Program-made: the position numbers and the translations under genes
Origin: CAIWHR01 sp963786625
Lineage (GTDB): Bacteria; Pseudomonadota; Gammaproteobacteria; Burkholderiales; Casimicrobiaceae
Reading direction: 5' to 3'
DNA: 64,000 nt
NCBI GenBank assembly: GCA_963786625.1
Contig: CAWAZS010000014.1
Coordinates: 806,001-870,000 of the forward strand
Shown: positions 8,269 through 17,621 of the stretch, in pieces
Numbering within the stretch: the first letter of the stretch is position 1
How the letters are laid out: each line of letters opens with the position of its first letter
Notes under the pieces: model-generated
What the model saw: the letters and a program-made list of their open reading frames with translations, nothing else
The model's database searches: none
Told to the model about the DNA's origin: nothing

Positions 8269-9477
8269 TCAGCCGGGATCCAGCGTGAACAATTCCTGCG
8301 GCCGGGCGATGCCCTTCATCGCGTAGCGGCCGAGGCTCACGAGCCGACGGCGCGCGTCGCCCGCCGCCTCGGCGAATGCCCAGGACACGATGACGGTCTG
8401 GTCGAGCGAGGCGCAAAGCGCTTCGATTCGCGCCGCCTCGTTGACCGCCGAGCCCAGCACGGTGAAGTCGAGTCGCCGCGGGCCGCCGAGATTGCCGTAG
8501 AGGAGCTCGCCGGCATGCAGCGCCAGATGCGTGTCGGTTACCGGGAGGTCGGACGCCGCCCGTCGCAGGTTCAGCGCCGCGATGCGCTGTCGCATCGCGG
8601 CCGCGGCATCGAGCGCGCGCGCGCAGGCGATCGTCGTATCGTCGTCAGGGAAGATCGCGAGGATGCCGTCGCCGATGAACTTCAGCACGTGCCCGCCATG
8701 CGCCTCGATCTCCTCGACCTGCGCCTGGGCGTACTCATTCAGCAGCGCCAGCACCTGGTCGGCGCTCGCGTTGTCGGAGATCCGCGTGAACCCGACGAGG
8801 TCGCTGAACCAGACGACGGCGCGAATGGGTTCGGCCCGGCCACGCACGATGTTGCCGGCGAGCACGCGGTCCGCCGCGTGCCGCCCGAGGTACGTCGTCA
8901 GCAGGGTGCGCGCGTCGCGATGGGTCGTCCGCAGCATGAACGCCAGGGTCAGCGCCGGCATGATCCCGCCGAGCAGGTCGACCTGCGCGCTCGGGAAGCC
9001 GTCCGGCGCGTCGGTCGTCCACGACGTGGTGATGCCTTCGCCCACGCCCAGCTGGACGGTTTCGCCGACGCGAACGGAGATTGCCAGATAGTCGGTGGCG
9101 CCCTGGTCCTGAAACCTGTCGAGCATCTCGAACTCGCCCCGGCGGTACGTCGCATCGAGGCGCCGGCGCAGCGTCGGCTGACCGCTGCGGAGCAGGAAGC
9201 CGAACGGACTTTGCGGGAAGTCCTCGCTGACGATGGTGCCCTCGTCGTTGCGCTCGAACGTTTCCTCGACGCCTCCCTCGTCGCGCAGCCAGCGCACGCC
9301 GCGGCCGTCGAACGTCGGGTCGAGCAGGTCGGTCGCCACCGAGACACGCACCAGCGAGACACCGGCGGCATTCAACCGCTCGCCGATGCCGGCGAGGATG
9401 TCGACCTCGTTGGACCCGGCCAGCGTCGCGCTCACGATCCACTCGCCGATCTCGCGCTTGGCGCGCTCTTCCGTCAT
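8269..9477 (-). CDS. Class III adenylate/guanylate cyclase domain protein
   Basis: A 402-residue soluble protein with an N-terminal ~190-residue sensory region of unknown type and a C-terminal class III cyclase domain (~residues 215-390). Metal aspartates are in AVVWFSDLVGFTRISD and FIGDGILAIFPDDD; Lys of HVLKFIGDG and Asp/Asn/Arg of DFTVLGSAVNEAARIE match substrate and transition-state positions, so it looks active. Its start overlaps the stop of the AlaX gene by four bases (ATGA), so the two are co-translated. Similar soluble proteins are annotated adenylate/guanylate cyclase domain-containing; the signal sensed is unknown. Confidence 0.88.
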   Translation of the reverse strand: MTEERAKREIGEWIVSATLAGSNEVDILAGIGERLNAAGVSLVRVSVATDLLDPTFDGRGVRWLRDEGGVEETFERNDEGTIVSEDFPQSPFGFLLRSGQPTLRRRLDATYRRGEFEMLDRFQDQGATDYLAISVRVGETVQLGVGEGITTSWTTDAPDGFPSAQVDLLGGIMPALTLAFMLRTTHRDARTLLTTYLGRHAADRVLAGNIVRGRAEPIRAVVWFSDLVGFTRISDNASADQVLALLNEYAQAQVEEIEAHGGHVLKFIGDGILAIFPDDDTTIACARALDAAAAMRQRIAALNLRRAASDLPVTDTHLALHAGELLYGNLGGPRRLDFTVLGSAVNEAARIEALCASLDQTVIVSWAFAEAAGDARRRLVSLGRYAMKGIARPQELFTLDPG

Positions 9478-10211
9478 GTCGGCGGATGCTCGTGAAGCGC
9501 GATCTCCACGCGCCGGTTGCGCTTGCCTTCGCTCCGGATCTTGAGCACGCGGATCGCTCCGATCTCCGCAATGTTGCGGACGTGCGTGCCGCCGCAGGGT
9601 TGCAGGTCGATGCCGGGAATCCTGACGAGACGTACCCGTCCGCTGCCGCGCGGCGGCTGCACGCTCATCGTCTTGACGAGCTCGGGTCGGGCGTCGAGCT
9701 CCTCGTCGCTGATCCAGACGGTTTCCGTTTCGACGCCACGCGCGATGAGCGCGTTCGTCTCGCGCTCGATTCTCCCGGCATCGAGCAGGCTCATGTCGAT
9801 GTCGAAATCGAGGCGCGCCTTCGCCGGTGCGATGTTGCCTCCGGTGACCGGGGCTACGACGACGCAGGACATGATGTGCAGCGCGGTGTGCAGGCGCATC
9901 AGCGCATGGCGCCGCGGCCAGTCGAGCTCGAGCGCGAGCTCCTCACCGATCGCCGGCCGCGGCGTCGCCGGCGCCAGGACATGCAACACGCTGTCGCGGG
10001 TTTCGCCCTTTCGGGTGTCGACGACCGCAATCCGCTCGCCGTTGGCGCGCAGCAGCGCACCCGAGTCGCCCGCCTGCCCGCCGCCCATGGGGTAGAAGAT
10101 CGTGCGGTCGAGCTCGATCGCATCCTCGTGCACGGCGACGACGCTGGCCCTCGCGGTTTGCAGGTACGCGTCGGCCACGAACAGGAGCTCGGTGTTCACG
10201 GTACAGGACAT
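9474..10211 (-). CDS. Alanyl-tRNA editing protein (AlaX family)
   Basis: A stand-alone editing enzyme of about 245 residues that hydrolyses Ser- or Gly-tRNA(Ala). The four metal ligands of the family are present: HTALH (HxxxH) in the middle and CGGTH near the C-terminus. The N-terminal half resembles the beta-barrel region of AlaRS editing domains (ELDRTIFYPMGGGQAGDSG). I place the start at the ATG for MSCTVNTELL, 10211; upstream codons extend the frame but lack support. Downstream it overlaps the cyclase gene, an unusual pairing of translation quality control with second-messenger synthesis. Confidence 0.9.
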   Translation of the reverse strand: MSCTVNTELLFVADAYLQTARASVVAVHEDAIELDRTIFYPMGGGQAGDSGALLRANGERIAVVDTRKGETRDSVLHVLAPATPRPAIGEELALELDWPRRHALMRLHTALHIMSCVVVAPVTGGNIAPAKARLDFDIDMSLLDAGRIERETNALIARGVETETVWISDEELDARPELVKTMSVQPPRGSGRVRLVRIPGIDLQPCGGTHVRNIAEIGAIRVLKIRSEGKRNRRVEIALHEHPPT

Positions 10212-10250
10212 GCGCTCTCCTCTGGCTCCAGCCGCCACCTTCCGGAGCGC

Positions 10251-12974
10251 TCAGGCGACGAACTTGCAGAGCGATGCCTGGGTGCGCGTATCCATATTGC
10301 GACCGCGGTTCAGATGGTCGTCGATTTCGGCAGCACACCCGAGCATGCGCGGGTAGAGGAAGATCGTAAATGCCGCCGTTTCCAGCTCGCGCTCGCCGAT
10401 CTCGCCGGATTGCAGCGGCTTCCACAGCATCTTGAGCAGGAGCGCGGCGATCACCGCATCGATGTTCACGCAGTAGACGGTCCTCGAGACGCCGGCGTCG
10501 AACAGCTCCTGCACCAGCGCGCGGTAGAACGCATGGAACACGTTGGTCTCGCCGCGCTCGTCGTAAAGCTTGGCGATGAACACCTCCCGGGGATCGTAAT
10601 TGACCGGTTTGTCCTTGAACACCGGGTGATTCACGCCGGGCAGCTTGGCGATATCCAGGCTGCCCGCCGTCTTCTTCTGACTCTTGTACCGGGCGTACCG
10701 TTCGACGGCCTTTGCGGCCAGCGCCCGCAGGTCGATGCCGTGGTCCTTCGCGCTCGGGTCCTTCAAGCCGGCGTCGCGAAACTGCTCGTTGAGGTAGGCG
10801 ATGCCCTCGTAACCGTTGCCGCCGTGCGCGTAGCCGGTATGCGACAGGAAGCCGATCAGCGCCTTGTTGAGCTGCACACGATCGGGTTGTTCCGGGCCGT
10901 CGGCCGAAACCGCGCCCTTGGCGCCCTGCGCCGAGATTGCGCCCGGACCGTTGGTCAGCAGAAGACCGACCAGCGTCTGAAAGGCGAACAAATCATCCTC
11001 TCCAGGCAAGCGTCCCAGCAACGCCGCAAATGCGACGTCACCGAGGCTTGCCTTTTCGAGCATCTCGCGCTCATCGATGCCGCAGAACATGCCGGGCTGA
11101 TGCTGCCCCGCGTCGGCCGACGCGCCGATCAACGTGCCGAACAGCTGCAGCCACCACGGAAAGCTCTCCGCCGTCACCCGCGAAATGCGCTTGCGGCTCA
11201 AGGGTCCCCATGCCAGCGTGGCCGAGATGGCGGCCAGCACCGCGGCCTCGGTCGGGTGCCCGGGCAGGCTCTTGAGCCAGCGCAGGAACACCGAGCGGCC
11301 TCCGCGCGCCTCGACACCGGCGATCAGCGATTGCGCGCGCACATCGGGAAGCGCGGCGGTCAGCGCCGGCAGGTCGTTCTTGTCGACCTTCGCAATGTCG
11401 AAGCTCTCGCTGAGCGATGCGCCGAACTCCATCCCGAGGCCGGCGGCGTGGAAGCGCTCGATCATGAACTTGAGCGCATCGCGGGCGGCGGCCTGGCGCC
11501 GCGGCCCGACGATGGCTGCCGCGGCCGCCAGCACCGTGTTGGGTGCGTTCCCGGCCTCACGGCTGGCCTGTGCCGCCGCAAGCTCGGGCCGGCCGTGCAG
11601 GTTGACGTAGGCCGCCACCGCCGGTGCGATCAGCCGGCGGTCGTTCTCGCCTCCGGCGTCGTGGACCAGCGCCAGCGCGACATTCGACTCGAACGGCAGG
11701 GTTGCCGCATGCAGCATGCTCGTGCCGTGCAGGCTGCTCACCTGCGACCTGCTGTCCATCTGCGAGGCGCCCGATGCGTCCTTCATCGGCTGGCGCGGCA
11801 CGACGCCGCCGATCTGCGTGTTGAGCAACGCCACCTGCTCGTTGTACGGCGCCAGCGCCTCCACGACCGGCAATCTCAGCTCCTCCGGCAGGTCCAGACC
11901 TTCGTCGGAACCGAACCATGCCTTCAGCGCCAGCGTGCCTTCGGATGCGAAATCGGGCAACGTGGCGTTGGCGCGCATCACTGCGGTGAGCGCCGCCGGA
12001 ATATGGGCGATGTTGGTCACCACGGCGCCCTTGGCGGAGAACACCGGCTGCTCGGGCGTGAAGATGGCGTCCACGCCGAACTTCTCCATGAACCAGCGTT
12101 CCTTGGCCCGCGCGTCGTCGTTGCCGCCGGCCATCGCGCCGGCATGGCCGACCGCGCGCGTGAGCTTGCTCTTCCAGCGGCCGACCACGCAGGCCACCAC
12201 CGGTTTGGTGAAGCTGGCGTCGAGCTCGTAATAGCCGCCCGGCTCGCAGTACAGCACCGCCGCCTTGCTGCGCGCGTCGTTGGCCAGCGCGAACGCGAAC
12301 TCCGGTGCCGCATAGTGTATGTAGAGATCCTTGCCGCTGGAGATCACCGTCGTGGTGCCCCAGCCCGCCATGCGGAGGTACTGCGCGATGGTGGTGGAGA
12401 AGCCGCCCGAATTGGAGAAGATCGCAATCGAGCCCTGTCGCAACGTATCGCCCGGATTGTCGCCGCCAAGCGCACCGCCGATACGCACCTGGTTCCACGA
12501 GTCGGCGACACCCAGGCAGTTGGCGCCGAAGATGTCGATGCCGTTCTGCTGCCCCATCGCGCGAATCTCGCGCGCGTCGTGGACCGCGATCTTCTCCGTG
12601 ATGATGAAGACCTTGCGCAGCTCGGGGTTGACGCGAATCAGCTCCGCCACGCCGTCACGCGCCGCCGCGGGTGGCAGGTAGACCACGCCGCAATTGAAAC
12701 GATGGCCTGCGACGAGGCCGTCGCGCACGTTGTTGTAGACCGGGATATTGCCGATCCGCGTCTCGAGCACGGCCCCGCCCTTGCCCGGGGACGTGCCGAA
12801 TACCACGTTGCCGCCCGAATAGGCGTGGCTGATCGGGGTCACGTCGCTCGACTCGCCACCGAGAATATTGAGCACGCAGACGCGATCGTCGCGCGAGGCG
12901 ATCTGCGTCAGCGAGCTCAGTCCGACGTAGTACTTGAAGTCGCCTACGCCCTGCTTCTGCCAGCTGCTTTGCAT
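10251..12974 (-). CDS. ATP-citrate lyase / citryl-CoA synthetase-like large subunit (SCS-alpha + citrate-synthase-like), 907 aa
   Basis: Residues ~1-340 are a succinyl-CoA-synthetase alpha-type module with CoA-binding text (NILGGESSDVTPISHAYSGGNVVFG) and the phosphohistidine motif GHAGAMAGG. Residues ~600-907 resemble the citryl-CoA lyase domain of ATP-citrate lyase: SLGDVAFAALLGRLP, NGPGAISAQGAKGAV, catalytic-type His in LPGVNHPV and Asp in CVNIDAVIAALLL. Between them lie ~250 residues not found in AclB of green sulfur bacteria (about 608 aa); parts such as NAPNTVLAAAAAIVGPRRQAA look citrate-synthase-like, so a second CS-like half is possible. The adjacent upstream gene is the matching ATP-grasp subunit. 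Likely reaction: ATP-dependent citrate cleavage, or a related acyl-CoA ligase-lyase. Confidence 0.7.
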   Translation of the reverse strand: MQSSWQKQGVGDFKYYVGLSSLTQIASRDDRVCVLNILGGESSDVTPISHAYSGGNVVFGTSPGKGGAVLETRIGNIPVYNNVRDGLVAGHRFNCGVVYLPPAAARDGVAELIRVNPELRKVFIITEKIAVHDAREIRAMGQQNGIDIFGANCLGVADSWNQVRIGGALGGDNPGDTLRQGSIAIFSNSGGFSTTIAQYLRMAGWGTTTVISSGKDLYIHYAAPEFAFALANDARSKAAVLYCEPGGYYELDASFTKPVVACVVGRWKSKLTRAVGHAGAMAGGNDDARAKERWFMEKFGVDAIFTPEQPVFSAKGAVVTNIAHIPAALTAVMRANATLPDFASEGTLALKAWFGSDEGLDLPEELRLPVVEALAPYNEQVALLNTQIGGVVPRQPMKDASGASQMDSRSQVSSLHGTSMLHAATLPFESNVALALVHDAGGENDRRLIAPAVAAYVNLHGRPELAAAQASREAGNAPNTVLAAAAAIVGPRRQAAARDALKFMIERFHAAGLGMEFGASLSESFDIAKVDKNDLPALTAALPDVRAQSLIAGVEARGGRSVFLRWLKSLPGHPTEAAVLAAISATLAWGPLSRKRISRVTAESFPWWLQLFGTLIGASADAGQHQPGMFCGIDEREMLEKASLGDVAFAALLGRLPGEDDLFAFQTLVGLLLTNGPGAISAQGAKGAVSADGPEQPDRVQLNKALIGFLSHTGYAHGGNGYEGIAYLNEQFRDAGLKDPSAKDHGIDLRALAAKAVERYARYKSQKKTAGSLDIAKLPGVNHPVFKDKPVNYDPREVFIAKLYDERGETNVFHAFYRALVQELFDAGVSRTVYCVNIDAVIAALLLKMLWKPLQSGEIGERELETAAFTIFLYPRMLGCAAEIDDHLNRGRNMDTRTQASLCKFVA

Positions 12975-12989
12975 GATGAATTCTCCGGT

Positions 12990-14285
12990 TCACGCGGCCC
13001 TGGGGGACGCGGCGCTGTCGATGCCGAGACGCGCGGCGACCTGCCCGCGCCCGCCGGCCTTCATCCAGGCATCCGCGCGCCTGGCGAACTGGATCACTTC
13101 GCTCATGTCCGAATCGAAGCCGAACAGGCGGTACGGCAGGCCGAGGGCATCGCAGGTGTCGCGCAGGGCGCCCATGCCACGCACGAGGTTCGGACCGCCC
13201 CGGCCAAGCACCACGTAGAGCGGTGTCGGCCCGTGCTCGCTGAAATGCTCGCGCAGCGCATCGGCCATCGCGCGCAGGGTCTCGAAGATGTCGGTGTTGT
13301 TGCTCTTGCCGCCGATGATGAACAGCACGTTGGCCTGTCCGAGCCAATGCCTGAAGCAGATGCGCGCCACCGCCTTCATCTTCTCGTACGGCGGATTGCC
13401 GCCGAAGTCGGAGCTGATGATCGCGTCGTCGCCGAGCATCTCGGTGACGAGCGAGTTCGCGCCGCCCCCGAAGGTCGGCGCGAGCACCGTGCCCTTGTCG
13501 TTGATCACGTAAACGTCGCTCTGGCCCTGATGGGTGCGCAGCGTATTGATCTCCTGCTCGAAGTTCGAGTAATCGGCCGCGAACAGGTGCGCCGGCAGGT
13601 GCAGACGCAACCAGCGCGGGTCGTCGCGATCGAAGCCGCACTTGAAATCGCAGGCGACGGGCGTGAGCCGGCCGCTCTTGTCCGGGCGCATGCGAATCGG
13701 GTTCAACTCCAGCGTAGTCATGCCGAAGTTGTGGAACAGCTCCCACAGCTTGGGCAGCTGCTGCACCAGCGGCGAGATGATTTCCTTCGGCGCCCCGATC
13801 TCGGTGAGCGCGTTGGCCACCACGAACGCCTTGAGGCCGGTCAGCGGATCGAAGGGCACCTGCGCCAGCTGGCTCTTTTCGAGTTCCTCGATGTCGATGC
13901 CGCCAAGGTGCGTCAGGGTCATCGTCGGCGCACGAAAGCGAGTCGAGTCGCTGATCGAGAAGTAGACCTCGTGCTCGGCGGGAACGCCGGCTTCGAAGGT
14001 CACGCCGTTGGCCTTGGCCTTGACGTGGCCGACCTGATGCTCGGCAAAGTACAGACGCTCCTTCTCGGCCAGCGCGGTCTTCAGGTCCCTCGCGCGGCCC
14101 AGCAGGCCGGCCTTGCCCTTCTTGCCGATGCCGCCTTTGAACACTGGCTTGATGAAGATCAGGCCGTGTTTGTCGATCAGGGCCTTGATCTTTTCCTCGC
14201 TGGCGTCGGGGCCGAGCACTTCGGTGGCGGGGAAGCCCGCGAATTCGAGCAGGCGCGCGCCGTGCAACATTCCCGTGATCTGCAT
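12990..14285 (-). CDS. ATP-citrate lyase small subunit-like ATP-grasp protein (SCS-beta type)
   Basis: A 431-residue ATP-grasp protein: LIDKHGLIFIKPVFKGGIGKKGKAGL is the nucleotide-binding start, TTLELNPIRM is the conserved metal/nucleotide Glu-Asn motif, and GGKSNNTDIFETLRAM falls where citrate lyase carries its citrate-binding segment. Length matches AclA (~400-430 aa) of two-subunit ATP-citrate lyase. It sits 15 bases upstream of the large subunit gene and both are intact, so they form one operon. By family it phosphorylates the substrate via the partner histidine and presents it to CoA. Confidence 0.75.
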   Translation of the reverse strand: MQITGMLHGARLLEFAGFPATEVLGPDASEEKIKALIDKHGLIFIKPVFKGGIGKKGKAGLLGRARDLKTALAEKERLYFAEHQVGHVKAKANGVTFEAGVPAEHEVYFSISDSTRFRAPTMTLTHLGGIDIEELEKSQLAQVPFDPLTGLKAFVVANALTEIGAPKEIISPLVQQLPKLWELFHNFGMTTLELNPIRMRPDKSGRLTPVACDFKCGFDRDDPRWLRLHLPAHLFAADYSNFEQEINTLRTHQGQSDVYVINDKGTVLAPTFGGGANSLVTEMLGDDAIISSDFGGNPPYEKMKAVARICFRHWLGQANVLFIIGGKSNNTDIFETLRAMADALREHFSEHGPTPLYVVLGRGGPNLVRGMGALRDTCDALGLPYRLFGFDSDMSEVIQFARRADAWMKAGGRGQVAARLGIDSAASPRAA

Positions 14286-14526
14286 GGTCGGACTCTCCTA
14301 TCGGTATCGGGGCTCCTTCACGCGAATGATACCCACGCCGGCGGGGATGTCCATTTCGGTCCCATGGCATCTGCAAGTGGTCCGCAGCAGCGTCGGCCGC
14401 GCTTGTGCGACGGGGCCGCTGCGACGCTTGCCGCGGTGCCGCCCCATGCTATGCTCGTAACAGGGCGCGCCTCGACGCGGAAAGCGCACTGCGCGCGACG
14501 TCCAACCTGGGTCCATGGAGGAGAAG

Positions 14527-15603
14527 ATGGGAGACCACAAGACCGCCGATCGCGGCCGACGCACGTTCACCGCCGGCGTGGCCGCCGCAACCGTCGCACC
14601 GTTCATGATCTGGTCGCGCAACGCATCTGCCGCGGAGCAGCTCGTCGTGCGTACGCCGGGCGGCGTCTTCGACGACGTCAAGCGCGAGACCGTCTACGAG
14701 CCGTTCCGCAAGGAAACCGGCATCGAGATCGTGCCGGTCGCTGCCACGGGCGCCAAGCTGCTGGCGATGATGAAGTCCGGCCAGCACGAGCTCGACCTCA
14801 TCGACTCGGGCGACGACGTCGTGCTCCAGCTCGAGCTCGGCAACTACCTGTTGCCGATCCCGTACGAGAAGTTCAAGTACACCAATCCGGCCGATCTCGA
14901 TCCGATCGTCAAGCGCAGGTTCCAGCTCGGCTCGTTCATCTACGCGATGGTGCTGGCCTACAACACCAAGGCCATTGCACGCGGGAGCGAGCCCAAGTCC
15001 TGGGCGGAGTTCTGGGACATCAAGAAGTGGCCGCAGCGCCGGACGTTCCCGGACATGGCCACCGGCCACCCGACGATCGAATTCGCGCTTATCGCGGACG
15101 GTGTGCCGGCCGACAAGCTCTACCCGCTCGACATCGATCGCGCGTTCCGGTCGATGTCGCGTGTCCGGCCGGCGATTCCGAAGTTCTGGGATACGGGTGC
15201 CCTGTCCTCCACCATGCTCGCCGAAGGCGAGGTCGCGATGGGCCCGCTGTGGAGCACGCGGGCGTACGTCGCGAAGGACCAGGGCGCGCCGATCGACGTG
15301 CAGTGGAACCAGAACGCGCTGCTCGTGCAGGCCTACGGCATACCGCGCGGCGGGAAGAACCCCGAGGCGGCGGGGCGGTTCATCGACTTCGCCTCGAGCA
15401 CCGACGTGCAGTCCCGCTGGCTCGCCAAGTACAAGGCGATCCCGGTCAACACCAAGTCGTACGGCGCCACGTCCAAGGACCTGATCGACCCGGCGACCGG
15501 CACGCCGTGGACGCGGTCGAAGGGGTTCGTGCTCGACGTCAACTGGTGGTCGCAGAACCGGGAGAAAGTGAGTCAGGCCTGGTCGAAGTGGATCATCAGC
15601 TGA
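14527..15603 (+). CDS. ABC transporter periplasmic binding protein (spermidine/putrescine PotD type)
   Basis: A 358-residue binding protein with a twin-arginine-like signal (DRGRRTFTAGVAAATVAPFMIWSRNASA) and an extracellular solute-binding family 1 body (LVVRTPGGVFDDVKRETVYEPF, DLIDSGDDVVLQLE, MVLAYNTKAI, SWAEFWDIKKWPQRRTF). GGAGGAG at 14517-14523 selects ATG 14527 over ATG 14515. It begins a same-strand run of ATPase, two permeases and three catabolic enzymes. Relatives bind polyamines, opines, or other amine-containing solutes; the ligand is open. Confidence 0.88.
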   Translation: MGDHKTADRGRRTFTAGVAAATVAPFMIWSRNASAAEQLVVRTPGGVFDDVKRETVYEPFRKETGIEIVPVAATGAKLLAMMKSGQHELDLIDSGDDVVLQLELGNYLLPIPYEKFKYTNPADLDPIVKRRFQLGSFIYAMVLAYNTKAIARGSEPKSWAEFWDIKKWPQRRTFPDMATGHPTIEFALIADGVPADKLYPLDIDRAFRSMSRVRPAIPKFWDTGALSSTMLAEGEVAMGPLWSTRAYVAKDQGAPIDVQWNQNALLVQAYGIPRGGKNPEAAGRFIDFASSTDVQSRWLAKYKAIPVNTKSYGATSKDLIDPATGTPWTRSKGFVLDVNWWSQNREKVSQAWSKWIIS

Positions 15604-15634
15604 CGGCTCAGGCGGCCGGGGCACGCGTTCGGCG

Positions 15635-16751
15635 ATGAGTGATCCGCGCTCGGTCGGCCAAGGCGCGATCGAGCTGCGGGGCGTCACCAAGCGCTACGGC
15701 GACGAGCGGGTAGTCGACGCGATCAGCGCGACGATCCGGCCGGGCGAGTTCTTCTCGCTGCTCGGCCCGTCCGGATCGGGCAAGACCACGACGCTGCTGA
15801 TGATCGCGGGGTTCGCCCCGGTCGACGAGGGGCAGATCCTGCTCGACGGCGCCGACATCAGCGCCGTGCCGCCGCAGAAGCGCAGCTTCGGGATGGTGTT
15901 TCAGAACTATGCCATCTTCCCGCACCTGAACGTCTACGAGAACGTCGCCTTTCCGCTTCGCGCGCGGCGCGTGCCCGATGGCGAGATTCGCGAGCGCGTG
16001 GACGCGGCACTGGCGCTCGTGCGCCTCGAGCGCTTCGCGGACCGCTACTCGCGTCAGCTCTCCGGCGGGCAGCAGCAGCGCGTGGCCATCGCGCGCGCCA
16101 TCGTGTTCCACCCGAGCGTGGTGCTCATGGACGAGCCGCTCGGGGCCCTGGACAAGAACCTGCGCTACCAGATGCAGGTCGAGATAAAGGAGATCCAGCG
16201 CCGCCTCGGAATGACGGTCGTCTACGTGACGCACGACCAGGAGGAAGCGATGAACATGTCCGACCGCATCGCGATCATGAGCAACGGCCGGATCGCCCAG
16301 CTGGGACCGCCAGCGGAAGTCTACGAGCGGCCGCAGGACATCTTCACGGCCCGCTTCCTCGGTGAGGCGAACCTGATCGAGGGCACGGTGGAGGAGACGG
16401 CCGGGGAGGGCGCGACGCTGCGCACTGCGGGCGGCCTGGCGCTGGAGGGCCGCGTCGCTCGCGGCGTGCGGGCGGGGCGCCACCGCCAGCCTCTTCGTGC
16501 GTCCCGAGCGGGTGGGGATCGCCCCGGCCGGAAACGACCCGGTGGCGACGGCGCACGGGATCAACCGCGCGGGCGGGCGCGTGGCGCAGGTCTCCTACCT
16601 CGGCAACATCCTGCGCTACGCCGTCGAAATTGCCCCCGGGCAGCTGGTCACGGTCGACGTCCAGAACGCGAGCGGCACGCGCCCGCTGACGGGCGGCGCG
16701 AGTGTCCTTCTCTCCTGGCTCGCTGCCGACAGCGAGCTGCTGCTGCAATAG
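15635..16751 (+). CDS. ABC transporter ATP-binding protein (PotA type), one frameshift
   Basis: About 371 residues. Walker A GPSGSGKTTTL, Q-loop VFQNYAIFPH, signature LSGGQQQR, Walker B VVLMDEPLGALD and H-loop VYVTHDQEEAM are all intact, followed by a TOBE regulatory domain. The frame changes near 16475, where a GGGG run appears one base too long; the correct reading is AGATASLFVRPERVGIAP. Drives import together with the binding protein 31 bases upstream and permeases downstream. Confidence 0.9.
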
Positions 16752-16772
16752 GCGCGAGAGGCGCGGACTGCG

Positions 16773-17618
16773 ATGAGTGCCCAGGGCCGTTTCGGTGACG
16801 CCTCGCTGCTGATCGTCCCGGCGCTGCTGCTGCTCACGCTGACCTTCGCGGCACCGCTCGTCTGGTTCTTCTTCGGCGCGCTGACCGAGAACCGCGGGCT
16901 GCCGGAGGTGCTGGACCTGTTCCGCAGCGTCGCGACCTCCCGGGCGGTAGTCACGGCGTTCGGGGCGACCTTCTGGATCTCCCTGCTGGTGACGCTCGTG
17001 GTGCTGGTGGTGAGCTACCCGGTCGCCTACTACCTCGCCAACCGCAGCGGGCTGCGGTTCACGCTGGTGCTCTTCTGCATCATCGTGCCGTATTTCACCA
17101 GCGTGGTCGTGCGCACCTACTCGTGGATGGTGCTGCTCGGCCGCAACGGGCTCATCAGCCAGGCGCTGCTGAAGCTGGGATTGGTGGATCAGCCGCCTGC
17201 GCTGCTGTTCAGCAAGACCGCGATCGTGATCGGCATGGTCTATGTGCTGCTGCCCTACATGGTGCTCACGCTTTTCGCGACGATGAAGTCGATCGACCCG
17301 AGCCTGATGCGGGCGGCCCGCGGGCTGGGCGCCGGCGGGCTCTATGCCTTTCGGCGGATCTACCTTCCGCTGTCCATGCACGGTGTCGTGTCGGGCGCGC
17401 TCATCGTCTTCATCCTGGCGATCGGATTCTTCATCACGCCGGCGCTGATGGGCGGGCCGGAGGACGTGATGATCGCCATGCTCATCGAGCGCTCGGTGGA
17501 GATTCTCTTCGACTGGGCCAGCGCGGCGGTGATGTCGCTGCTGCTGCTCGCGGCCACGCTGGCCCTCTACGCGGTGTACTACCGGCTCACCGACGTGCGC
17601 CGGATGATGGGAGCCTAG
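16773..17618 (+). CDS. ABC transporter permease (PotB type)
   Basis: A 281-residue inner-membrane protein with six predicted helices. The EAA loop that docks on the ATPase is recognisable (MRAARGLGAGGLYAFRRIYLPLS). It begins 21 bases after the ATPase gene and ends three bases before the second permease. Forms the heterodimeric channel with the PotC-type protein. Confidence 0.9.
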   Translation: MSAQGRFGDASLLIVPALLLLTLTFAAPLVWFFFGALTENRGLPEVLDLFRSVATSRAVVTAFGATFWISLLVTLVVLVVSYPVAYYLANRSGLRFTLVLFCIIVPYFTSVVVRTYSWMVLLGRNGLISQALLKLGLVDQPPALLFSKTAIVIGMVYVLLPYMVLTLFATMKSIDPSLMRAARGLGAGGLYAFRRIYLPLSMHGVVSGALIVFILAIGFFITPALMGGPEDVMIAMLIERSVEILFDWASAAVMSLLLLAATLALYAVYYRLTDVRRMMGA

Positions 17619-17621
17619 GGC

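Noticed and set aside
10251..14285. Proof of a reductive TCA cycle
   Set aside because: Only the citrate-cleaving candidate is present; no 2-oxoglutarate or pyruvate:ferredoxin oxidoreductase or fumarate reductase lies in the window, and substrate is unproven.
9486..15638. Very long plus-strand open frame (2050 codons) over the AlaX and citrate-lyase-like genes
   Set aside because: It is antisense to three intact genes with clear motifs, is rich in Arg/His/Asp typical of high-GC shadow frames, and has no recognisable domain.
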